DNA of 7,044 nt from Methanomethylovorans sp. (lineage in GTDB: Archaea; Halobacteriota; Methanosarcinia; Methanosarcinales; Methanosarcinaceae), in NCBI GenBank assembly GCA_020854785.1, contig JAHFZE010000041.1, forward strand, positions 1 to 7,044. Direction: 5' to 3'. Below, piece after piece: positions 1 to 5,390 of the stretch (positions within the stretch are counted from its first letter, which is position 1; each line of letters opens with the position of its first letter). The notes under the pieces were generated by a model. That model had not been told where the DNA came from and made no database searches. It was given only the letters and a program-made list of their open reading frames with translations. The translations under genes were made by a program, and so were the position numbers.

Positions 1-1
1 A

Positions 2-70
2 CTAAAAGAAGAGGTCATGCACATCATCCTTCGAAATATGAACAATGTGCAGTATGTCCTTTCAAGATAA
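2..70 (+). CDS. Possible C-terminal end of an unidentified gene (partial, 5' end outside window)
   Basis: Reading from base 2 gives 22 sense codons and a TAA stop at 68-70; the peptide begins LKEEVMHIILRNMNNV and ends in YVLSR. It looks like an ordinary amphipathic protein C-terminus but is too short to assign to a family. The other long rightward frame, from base 1, would run to about base 150 deep inside purP and is less likely. If real, the gene converges on purP and the two coding regions overlap by 9 bp (62-70). No function is proposed. Confidence 0.35.
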   Translation, partial: LKEEVMHIILRNMNNVQYVLSR

Positions 71-1129
71 AATCTTATCCAGTTGTTTCAGCTTTCTGGC
101 AAGAGAAATTTCCTGGGCTATCCGCCTTCCTGTTGAAAGGCCAGGCTCGATAAAGTCTGAATATGGAGAACCTCCGGGATAAAGATTTGTACCTGCAACT
201 ATACGGGCTGATATCTCAAATACCTTGATCTCAAGCTTATCAGTAAATACAGTTTCAAGACAGAAGGGGCCTATCATGCCACCGAACAGTTTTAGAGACT
301 GTTCGACCACTTTTTCTCCAAGTTCAAATATCAATGGGAGCAAAGATTCTCTTGCAACAAGTGGCACATTTCCTGTGACCACGTATGTAGGCTGGATCCC
401 TGCATCTTCCAGTTCCCGGGGAGAACCAAGTCTGAAGATCTCGTCAGCATTAGATTCCACGCGTCTGTCCATACTAAGCATTTCCAATACACCGGTGCTT
501 AGTGTATAGCCTTCTGTCTTCAGGGGCGAATAGAAGAAATGAAGATAATACCTTGTACCCACTATGAATTCCTGGATGTTATATTTCTGGGTCTTGTCGA
601 CATTCTCAAGGAAATCTTCGTAATTCTTGGCAACAAAGAAACCACGGCCTCCTTTAGCACCATGGTATTTTACCATAACAGGTCCGTTTATCTTTTCAGG
701 TTTCACCAATTTAGGCATGTGGATCCCTGCACCTTCCAACCATTCCCTCTCCTTGTTCCTGTCAGACTCCCATTCAAGTACCTTCCTGTTACCAAAAGTA
801 GGCACCGGAAAATCAGTGAACTTGTCGGTACCCAGATATTCAACAAAAGAGCCATGTGGCACAACGATAGCATTCTTCTTTACAAGTTGTTCCGCTATTG
901 ATGGAATGTCTTGATAGCTGTCTACTACTATGAACTCATCGGGCTTTGCTTTAGGAAATGCATCATAGAACTTGGGAGGTGTTTTGACGCAGATGCCAAT
1001 GGTCTTGAAACCTTCCTTTCTTGCACCGTCAAATATCTGAAGGCTCGAATGAGAGCATACAGTTGCAATTGCAAGATTATCCAGATCATAGGTTTCGTTG
1101 ATTCTCATGATTTGGTCTTTTTCTATCAT
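62..1129 (-). CDS. purP: 5-formaminoimidazole-4-carboxamide ribonucleotide synthetase PurP (formate-dependent, ATP-grasp)
   Basis: This cytosolic enzyme makes FAICAR from AICAR, formate and ATP, the penultimate step of IMP synthesis; in many archaea it replaces the folate-dependent formyltransferase half of PurH. The 355-residue product matches the family length. Visible marks are the N-terminal AICAR-side stretch ATVCSHSSLQIFDGA (22-36), VVPHGSF (89-95), FGNRKVLEWESDR (112-124), the ATP-grasp glycine-rich loop VKYHGAKGGRGFF (153-165), the IQEFIVGTRYYLHFFYSPL block (185-203), MIGPFCLE (285-292) and the metal/nucleotide-binding segment FEISARIVAGTN (304-315). The C-terminus, LDKILS, is also typical. 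The ATG at 1127-1129 gives the expected MIEKDQI start; only a weak GGGG element (1137-1140) lies upstream. It is transcribed divergently from the wHTH gene. Archaea can carry two PurP clades (PurP1/PurP2), and I cannot say which this is. Confidence 0.96.
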   Translation of the reverse strand: MIEKDQIMRINETYDLDNLAIATVCSHSSLQIFDGARKEGFKTIGICVKTPPKFYDAFPKAKPDEFIVVDSYQDIPSIAEQLVKKNAIVVPHGSFVEYLGTDKFTDFPVPTFGNRKVLEWESDRNKEREWLEGAGIHMPKLVKPEKINGPVMVKYHGAKGGRGFFVAKNYEDFLENVDKTQKYNIQEFIVGTRYYLHFFYSPLKTEGYTLSTGVLEMLSMDRRVESNADEIFRLGSPRELEDAGIQPTYVVTGNVPLVARESLLPLIFELGEKVVEQSLKLFGGMIGPFCLETVFTDKLEIKVFEISARIVAGTNLYPGGSPYSDFIEPGLSTGRRIAQEISLARKLKQLDKILS

Positions 1130-1162
1130 TATTGTGCCCCAAAAAGTTACAGTATATTGTTC

Positions 1163-1175
1163 TATCTATTTTTTA
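1163..1175 (-). promoter_or_regulatory. Candidate TATA box for purP
   Basis: On the minus strand this reads ACTTAAAAAATAG, an AT-rich box centred about 40 nt upstream of the purP ATG, which would place the transcript start roughly 15 nt before the gene. A second, poorer candidate (minus-strand CAATATAC, about 1152-1159) sits nearer and would imply a leaderless message. It is chosen by eye only. Confidence 0.3.
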
Positions 1176-1225
1176 AGTTTGCGGAATCATTCTTATAACT
1201 GCGAATTGTTTTGAAGTTTACGGAA
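1175..1225. repeat. Pair of 12-bp direct repeats in the divergent purP/wHTH promoter
   Basis: AAGTTTGCGGAA (1175-1186) and AAGTTTACGGAA (1214-1225) match at 11 of 12 positions and lie 39 bp apart. Related GCGAA/TTCGC words fall at 1201-1205 and 1238-1242. The copies flank the TATA-like CTTATAAC of the rightward gene, and the first touches the candidate purP TATA box. Such placement suits a regulator-binding site, and the adjacent wHTH protein is the obvious candidate ligand. That assignment is inference. Confidence 0.45.
1192..1199 (+). promoter_or_regulatory. Candidate TATA box for the wHTH-truA operon
   Basis: CTTATAAC lies about 63 nt before the ATG at 1259. A start site about 26 nt further on gives a leader of roughly 35-40 nt. 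The leader contains GAGGT (1233-1237) and GGTGG (1242-1246), weak Shine-Dalgarno-like words. The closer TTATTATAAA (1247-1256) ends three bases from the ATG and is too near to serve as the TATA box of this start. Confidence 0.3.
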
Positions 1226-1258
1226 AAGTTATGAGGTTCGCGGTGGTTATTATAAAAC

Positions 1259-2158
1259 ATGCAAGAAACAGAAGAAGCAGACAATAATTCCGATAAAGTT
1301 CTGGTCCTACCGCTTAATGAGGATTCGAAAAAGGTAACACAGGCCCTCTCTAATGAGAAAGCTCTTAAAATGTTAGAGATGCTGGCAGACAAACCCATGT
1401 CTGCCACAACTTTATCTGAAAAAATGGGTCTACCCCTTACTACCATCAAGTATAATCTTGATAGCCTAATAGACGCTGATCTAATTAAGGTAAAAGAAAC
1501 AAAATGGAGCCAGAAAGGCCGTGAGATAAAAATATATGAGCCAGTTCAAAAACTCATTGTGGTGGTTCCAGGTACAAAGAACGTCGATAGATCATCTATC
1601 ATGGGCATGTTGAAAAAATACCTGGGTCTTTTCATGGGTGCAATATTTGCAGCTACGGGTATAGAATACCTCACACGTCGGATAGGTCAGTCCTCTTCTG
1701 CAAATCAGTATCCTACAGCCCTTGAAGAGACTACAATGAAATCTGGTGAATACAGTAGATCTGTCAATGAAAGTCTTGGTCATGGTGCGGAAGTGGCTGA
1801 TCAGGCAAACATGGTGGATGAGGCATCTCCTATGTTGTCGACCATGATCTCTAACGACAGCTCAGAAGCTGCTATCGTGGGTTCTGGTCAGGCCGTTAAT
1901 GCTTCTCAGGCGGTCCCTGCGGAAAGCCTGACAACATACCTAAATACAACAGTATCGAACACAACAGATCTTAACTCAACTGTAGTGCCTGTTCAATATC
2001 CGCCAATTGAGGATGCTACACTTCTCACAGGTACAAGTCCTGGCCTCATTCCCCCTGACCTTCTGGCCCATGTGAGTGTTTGGTTCTTTTTTGGGTGCCT
2101 ATTTGCAATAATATTCATGCTTGTGAGGGAAATATATTATAGAAAAAAGGTTCTATGA
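1259..2158 (+). CDS. Membrane-anchored winged helix-turn-helix protein with Ser/Thr-rich external loop
   Basis: This is a putative transcription regulator of 299 residues. Residues about 30-95 form an ArsR-like winged helix: a first helix at SNEKALKMLEMLAD, turn-helix SATTLSEKMGLPLTTIKYNLDSL (48-70) with recognition helix 58-70, and a wing ending GREIKIYEP (87-95). A hydrophobic segment follows at about 121-138, preceded by KK. Then comes an acidic, Ser/Thr-rich loop of about 128 residues (140-267) with six N-X-S/T sequons (N170, N199, N214, N229, N234, N239). A strong second membrane helix spans 268-289 and is followed by RxxxxRKK. The positive-inside rule puts the DNA-binding domain and C-terminus in the cytoplasm and the loop outside. 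Sixteen nucleotides separate it from truA, suggesting co-transcription. The target genes are unknown; autoregulation through the upstream direct repeats is a guess. The fold is clear but the family name is not. Confidence 0.88.
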   Translation: MQETEEADNNSDKVLVLPLNEDSKKVTQALSNEKALKMLEMLADKPMSATTLSEKMGLPLTTIKYNLDSLIDADLIKVKETKWSQKGREIKIYEPVQKLIVVVPGTKNVDRSSIMGMLKKYLGLFMGAIFAATGIEYLTRRIGQSSSANQYPTALEETTMKSGEYSRSVNESLGHGAEVADQANMVDEASPMLSTMISNDSSEAAIVGSGQAVNASQAVPAESLTTYLNTTVSNTTDLNSTVVPVQYPPIEDATLLTGTSPGLIPPDLLAHVSVWFFFGCLFAIIFMLVREIYYRKKVL

Positions 2159-2174
2159 GAATTAGTGAGACTAA

Positions 2175-2984
2175 ATGAGAGTTGCACTTAAGATCGCATA
2201 TGTAGGAACAGGCTATCACGGATCCCAGATCCAGCCGGATGTTGCCACCATTGAGGGTGAGCTCTTCAACGCCTTGAAAGAGCTGGACATAATGGATGAT
2301 CCAAAGGAAGCATCTTTTCAGAGTTCCGGAAGAACAGATGCGGGCGTACATGCAAGAGGACAGGTTGTGGCTTTTAATACTGATAAACTTCACCTCTCTA
2401 TTCCAAGGGTTATTAATTCTAAATTGCCCAACTCCATATGGGCATGGGCACATGCAGAAGTTCCAGATGACTTTGACCCAAGAAGGGATGCAAGCAGCAG
2501 GGTATACAGATATATCATGAGTGGAGAGCAATACGATATATCCAGGATACGGGCTGCTTCAAAGATATTGGTTGGAGAGCATGATTTTTCAAACTTTTGC
2601 AGCAAAAACGAGGATAAAAGCACAGTAAGAGATGTAAAAAGAATAGATGTTAGAGTAAGTGGAGCCCTTACAAAGATAGATGTAGAGGCAAATAGTTTTC
2701 TTTGGAACATGGTGCGTAAAATGGTTACTGCTCTCACAATGGTGGGAAGCCGTATAAGAGATGAGGTGTGGCTCAAACAGATGCTTGAACCTGAATCATA
2801 TGAAGAGGGATTGGAACCAGCCCAATCTTATGGTCTTACTCTTATGGAAGTAAAATATCCGACGCCCATACAGTGGGTAGAGGATGCTTACTCACTTCGC
2901 CGAGCTTCTGAAAAGGTACAGGAATATCTTGTGAGGCACCGTGTGATGGCAGAGGTCATGCAAGAACTAGTACCAAAAGAGTGA
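2175..2984 (+). CDS. truA: tRNA pseudouridine(38-40) synthase TruA
   Basis: TruA isomerises uridines 38, 39 and/or 40 in the anticodon arm of tRNAs to pseudouridine, with no cofactor. The 269-residue length is normal. Seen in the sequence: the N-terminal IAYVGTGYHGSQIQP (7-21), the catalytic motif SSGRTDAGVHARGQVVAF (50-67) with the essential aspartate at D55, RVYRYIM (109-115) with the conserved active-site-stacking tyrosine Y111, GEHDFSNFC (134-142), and the C-terminal-half motif NSFLWNMVRKMV (173-184). All key residues are present. The start ATG is 16 nt after the wHTH stop, with a GTGA word (2165-2168) as a modest ribosome-binding match. It is probably expressed from the wHTH promoter. 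It acts on tRNA, like trmG10 further along the window. Confidence 0.96.
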   Translation: MRVALKIAYVGTGYHGSQIQPDVATIEGELFNALKELDIMDDPKEASFQSSGRTDAGVHARGQVVAFNTDKLHLSIPRVINSKLPNSIWAWAHAEVPDDFDPRRDASSRVYRYIMSGEQYDISRIRAASKILVGEHDFSNFCSKNEDKSTVRDVKRIDVRVSGALTKIDVEANSFLWNMVRKMVTALTMVGSRIRDEVWLKQMLEPESYEEGLEPAQSYGLTLMEVKYPTPIQWVEDAYSLRRASEKVQEYLVRHRVMAEVMQELVPKE

Positions 2985-3036
2985 CGCATTTTTCTAATTG
3001 CAGGAGTTATTAGGTTAATATGTATTAGATACTCAA

Positions 3037-3618
3037 ATGTCGATCAATACTGCCTCCACCATTAAGATCAATGGTTTCGATGTACCTTATGAAGTAGTGT
3101 GCCGAAAGGTCAAAAATCCAAGGCTGGAATTCAGGAATGGCAACCTTAAGCTGGTGGTACCTCATGGATTTAATGGACATGAAAAACTGCTTGATAAACA
3201 CAGATCATGGATTTTCCATAGGTTTATTACTTATGAGCAGAGGCACAAGTTTTCTTCGGAGATGGAACTTCGCTCTGCAAGGACCGAAGTTCAATTCAAG
3301 GAATACGTTAGATCTTTGATCTTTTCTATCGGTACTGAACTTGGCGTCTTTCCGAAAAAGGTGGCATTCAGGAAGATGCGTACTAAATGGGGCAGCTGCA
3401 GTTCAAAAGGGAACATCGGCCTGAACACTTATTTGAACTGCCTACCTGAAAGACTGGTGGAGTATGTCGTATTCCATGAGATGGCCCATCTAATAGAAAT
3501 GAATCACGGACCCAGATTTAAGGAAATGGTACATAATAGGTTCCATGAACATAGGATCCTTGAAAAACAGCTGCGTGAATACTGGCCTGCTATAGTGGAT
3601 AAGTATTCTATTCAATGA
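3037..3618 (+). CDS. YgjP-like (DUF45) zinc metallopeptidase family protein
   Basis: This 193-residue protein belongs to the YgjP/DUF45 metal-dependent hydrolase family, related in fold to SprT- and M48-type peptidases. It carries the hallmark KMRTKWGSCSSKGNIGLN (113-130), including the invariant WGSCS, the zinc site HEMAH (147-151), and a third candidate ligand in NHGPRF (H157). The N-terminal 80 residues match the family's beta-rich lead-in (VKNPRLEF, LKLVVPHG). It is somewhat shorter than bacterial relatives. The family is poorly characterised and the substrate is unknown. In bacteria it often sits near type I restriction genes, but none are here. The ATG at 3037 has no close Shine-Dalgarno; an AGGAG at 3002-3006 is about 30 nt away. 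An in-frame TAA at 3016-3018 leaves no earlier ATG or GTG start. The 52-nt gap after truA allows but does not prove co-transcription. Confidence 0.9.
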   Translation: MSINTASTIKINGFDVPYEVVCRKVKNPRLEFRNGNLKLVVPHGFNGHEKLLDKHRSWIFHRFITYEQRHKFSSEMELRSARTEVQFKEYVRSLIFSIGTELGVFPKKVAFRKMRTKWGSCSSKGNIGLNTYLNCLPERLVEYVVFHEMAHLIEMNHGPRFKEMVHNRFHEHRILEKQLREYWPAIVDKYSIQ

Positions 3619-3620
3619 TC

Positions 3621-3656
3621 TACAAGAAAAAGAGTTCACGGTCATCTATGACCGTG
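3621..3656 (-). terminator. Hairpin with T-rich tail between convergent genes
   Basis: CACGGTCAT (3637-3645) and ATGACCGTG (3648-3656) form a perfect 9-bp inverted repeat around CT; sterically, 8 bp with a 4-nt loop. Read on the minus strand, the stem is followed by AACTCTTTTTCTTG, so it best fits termination of the TPR gene, whose stop is 2 nt upstream. The same stem follows the metallopeptidase stop (3618) by 18 nt on the plus strand but without a T tract there. Archaeal termination depends mainly on T tracts, so the stem's contribution is uncertain. Confidence 0.6.
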
Positions 3657-3658
3657 CA

Positions 3659-5173
3659 TCAGCTTCCTTCATAGCCTAATTCTCTGGCTTTGCTATACGA
3701 TGAAGCAGCCTCAGTATATTTTCCAGCTTGGTCAAGTGCGACACCTCTATTATACCATGCTAAAGCATAATCAGGATTCAGTTCTATAGACTTATCGTAT
3801 GCCTGTATCGATTCGTCAATTTTTCCCATCCTTCGAAGTGTATTCCCTTTGCTATACCAAGCATCGAAATTATTCGGGTTCAGTTCTATCACCGTGTCAA
3901 ATACTTGCTCAGCTTCCTCATATCTCTCCATTACAAAAAGCGTGTAACCTTTGTGCATCCAGGTCCAACTATTCTGTGGATTCAGTTCTATAGCTCTATC
4001 GTATGCTTGAATTGATTCATCATATTTGGCCATCCGACGGAGGGCAGTACCTTTACTGTCCCAGACCCCATCGTTCTGAGGCTCGAGCTCAATGACTTTA
4101 TCAAACGCCTGAACTGCATCATCATATTCATTTATGTTATAATGTGCCCTGCCTTTATAGTTCCAAGCCTCAGCATACTGTGGATCGAGCTCCGTGGCTT
4201 TATTAAGGTCCTCTATTGCTTTTTCGTATTCCTTCATTTCAAAGAGGACATTACCTTTGTAATTCCATATCTCGGCATCCAGTGGATCAAGCTGTATAGC
4301 TTTATCAAATGCCTGAATTGCTTCTTCGGTTCTTCCCATTTTATTAAGAGCATAACCTTTGTAATTCCACGCTTTTGCATCCTGTGGATCGGACTCTATG
4401 GCTTTGTCGCATACCTGGATGGCTTCCTCGTATCTTCTCATTTGATTCAGGAGATAACCTTTGTTAGTCAGAGCTCTAGTGTAATGAGAATCAAGTCGTA
4501 TGGCGGTGTTCAATGCCTCCATTGCTTCGTAATTCATACCAAGCTCAATATAAGAAACACCTTTATAGTTCCAAGCCTTGGCATCTCTCCTATTCAGTCC
4601 TATGGCTTTGTCAAATGCTTGTATAGCTTCTTCATATCTTTCTATATGATATAGGACATATCCCTTATTATACCAGGCCGTGGCAAACCGTGGCTCCAGT
4701 TCTGCGGCTTTATCATATGCTTGTATTGCTTCTTCATATTTTTTCATATGGAAATACGCAATACCTTTGTTATACCAAGCAAAGCCATCCAGAGGATCAA
4801 TTTCTATTACCCTGTCATATGCTTGTATTGCTTCTTCATATCTCCCCATCTTACGAAGAGCAATGCCTTTTTCGCTCCAGAACTTTGCATTATTAGGCTT
4901 AAGCTGTATGGCTTTATCAAATGCCTGTATTGCCTCTTCATTTTTTCCAGTCTCAGTAAGTACCATGCCTTTACCGATCCAGGCATCTGCATTTTGAGGG
5001 TTTGATACTATGGCTTTATCGAATGCCTCTAATGATCCGGAATATTGTCCTTCTTCTAGGAATTCATTGCCTTTCTTAGTCCACTCTTTTGAATCATCGG
5101 TTCCAATACACCCCGCACAGAAGATCGTAATAAATACTAAGGCCTGGATCATATGTTTCATATTCACTACCAT
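3659..5173 (-). CDS. Secreted TPR-repeat lipoprotein, 14 tandem tetratricopeptide units
   Basis: The protein is predicted to be exported and lipid-anchored outside the membrane. With the ATG at 5171-5173 it has 504 residues and a signal peptide MVVNMKHMIQALVFITIF followed by the lipobox CAGC, making C22 the likely lipidated cysteine. An ATG seven codons upstream (5192-5194, 511 residues) lacks a ribosome site, whereas GGAGG precedes the chosen start; another ATG lies at 5159-5161. After a short linker, residues 28-503 are 14 TPR units of exactly 34 residues with no insertion, consensus AxAWxxKGxxLxxMxxYEEA followed by IQAFDKAIELxPQx. The tryptophan at unit position 4 is kept in 13 of 14 units; unit 7 has Leu. 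TPR arrays build superhelical protein-binding surfaces, so a scaffold or binding role outside the cell is likely; the partner is unknown. It stands alone, converging on the metallopeptidase gene and co-oriented with trmG10 but separated from it by about 200 AT-rich bases. Confidence 0.93.
   Translation of the reverse strand: MVVNMKHMIQALVFITIFCAGCIGTDDSKEWTKKGNEFLEEGQYSGSLEAFDKAIVSNPQNADAWIGKGMVLTETGKNEEAIQAFDKAIQLKPNNAKFWSEKGIALRKMGRYEEAIQAYDRVIEIDPLDGFAWYNKGIAYFHMKKYEEAIQAYDKAAELEPRFATAWYNKGYVLYHIERYEEAIQAFDKAIGLNRRDAKAWNYKGVSYIELGMNYEAMEALNTAIRLDSHYTRALTNKGYLLNQMRRYEEAIQVCDKAIESDPQDAKAWNYKGYALNKMGRTEEAIQAFDKAIQLDPLDAEIWNYKGNVLFEMKEYEKAIEDLNKATELDPQYAEAWNYKGRAHYNINEYDDAVQAFDKVIELEPQNDGVWDSKGTALRRMAKYDESIQAYDRAIELNPQNSWTWMHKGYTLFVMERYEEAEQVFDTVIELNPNNFDAWYSKGNTLRRMGKIDESIQAYDKSIELNPDYALAWYNRGVALDQAGKYTEAASSYSKARELGYEGS
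3665..5092 (-). repeat. 14 tandem 102-bp units encoding TPRs
   Basis: Fourteen exact-length 102-bp units run from 5092 (unit 1) down to 3665 (unit 14). Most have drifted at the DNA level, but 4815-4841 (unit 3) and 4713-4739 (unit 4) are identical over 27 nt, and 4611-4637 (unit 5) differs from them at only 2 positions. This suggests recent unit duplication or conversion in the N-terminal third, or strong codon constraint on the EEAIQAYD helix. Confidence 0.85.
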
Positions 5174-5177
5174 TTTT

Positions 5178-5182
5178 CCTCC
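5178..5182 (-). promoter_or_regulatory. Shine-Dalgarno deciding the TPR lipoprotein start
   Basis: The minus strand reads GGAGGAAAAATG, with GGAGG 4 nt before the ATG at 5171-5173. It lies inside the reading frame if the upstream ATG (5192-5194) were used, and that ATG is preceded by CATTTTAGCAAGCA with no complementarity to 16S rRNA. The internal start is therefore preferred, and it also leaves a cleaner signal peptide. Confidence 0.6.
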
Positions 5183-5194
5183 AGATTTTGCCAT

Positions 5195-5390
5195 TGCTTG
5201 CTAAAATGTAGAAGTTTTTGGGAATTAAGTTTTTCTATTTAGAAAGGATGTTGATAACACACGATTAGAAAGTCATATTTATATTTCCTACGTATTCTCT
5301 ACATTCAACCATTTTAATATATCTGTCAGCTTTGGACTAATAATTAATTATACATTTTAATATACATAATTGTTTTTCTGTATATTGAAG
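5195..5390. other. AT-rich spacer upstream of the TPR gene
   Basis: This 196-bp stretch has no convincing reading frame and no tRNA-like fold that I can see. It is strongly AT-rich, contains a candidate TATA box for the TPR gene (5276-5286), and has a 12-nt direct repeat CATTTTAATATA at 5310-5321 and 5353-5364. The part nearest trmG10 (about 5337-5390) may also serve as its 3' end and termination zone. Confidence 0.5.
5276..5288 (-). promoter_or_regulatory. Candidate BRE/TATA for the TPR lipoprotein gene
   Basis: The minus strand reads GGAAATATAAATA, a good archaeal TATA-like box preceded by purines that could serve as the TFB element. It would start transcription near 5254-5257 and give a leader of about 80 nt. 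Other TATA-like words occur at 5311-5322 and 5353-5366, so the choice is uncertain. Confidence 0.35.

Noticed and set aside
1247..1256. TTATTATAAA as TATA box of the wHTH gene
   Set aside because: It ends 3 nt before the ATG, far too close for the usual distance of about 25 nt to a start site upstream of the codon.
1162..1449. Minus-strand frame of 95 codons across the wHTH 5' end
   Set aside because: It overlaps the well-supported wHTH domain and the intergenic promoter, and its product has no recognisable domain.
3002..3028. AGGAG followed 13 nt later by a two-codon frame ATG-TAT-TAG, as an upstream ORF of the metallopeptidase gene
   Set aside because: The spacing is long, the frame is minimal and differs from the gene's, and such a short string occurs easily by chance. 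Reading TAG as pyrrolysine does not give a useful extension.
2985..3036. Terminator or promoter between truA and the metallopeptidase gene
   Set aside because: There is only a five-T run (about 2989-2994) with a very weak stem, and a TATA-like word (3015-3024) too close to the ATG. I cannot support either call.
4142..5005. Long plus-strand reading frames (up to 170 codons) opposite the TPR gene
   Set aside because: They follow the 102-bp period of the TPR units and encode repetitive Phe/Ile/Cys-rich strings with no ribosome site; they are antisense shadows of a repeat-rich gene.
3665..5092. Regularly spaced repeats resembling a repeat array
   Set aside because: The 102-bp period is exactly 34 codons in frame, the units are diverged and there are no unique spacers between constant repeats, so this is protein-repeat coding and not CRISPR.
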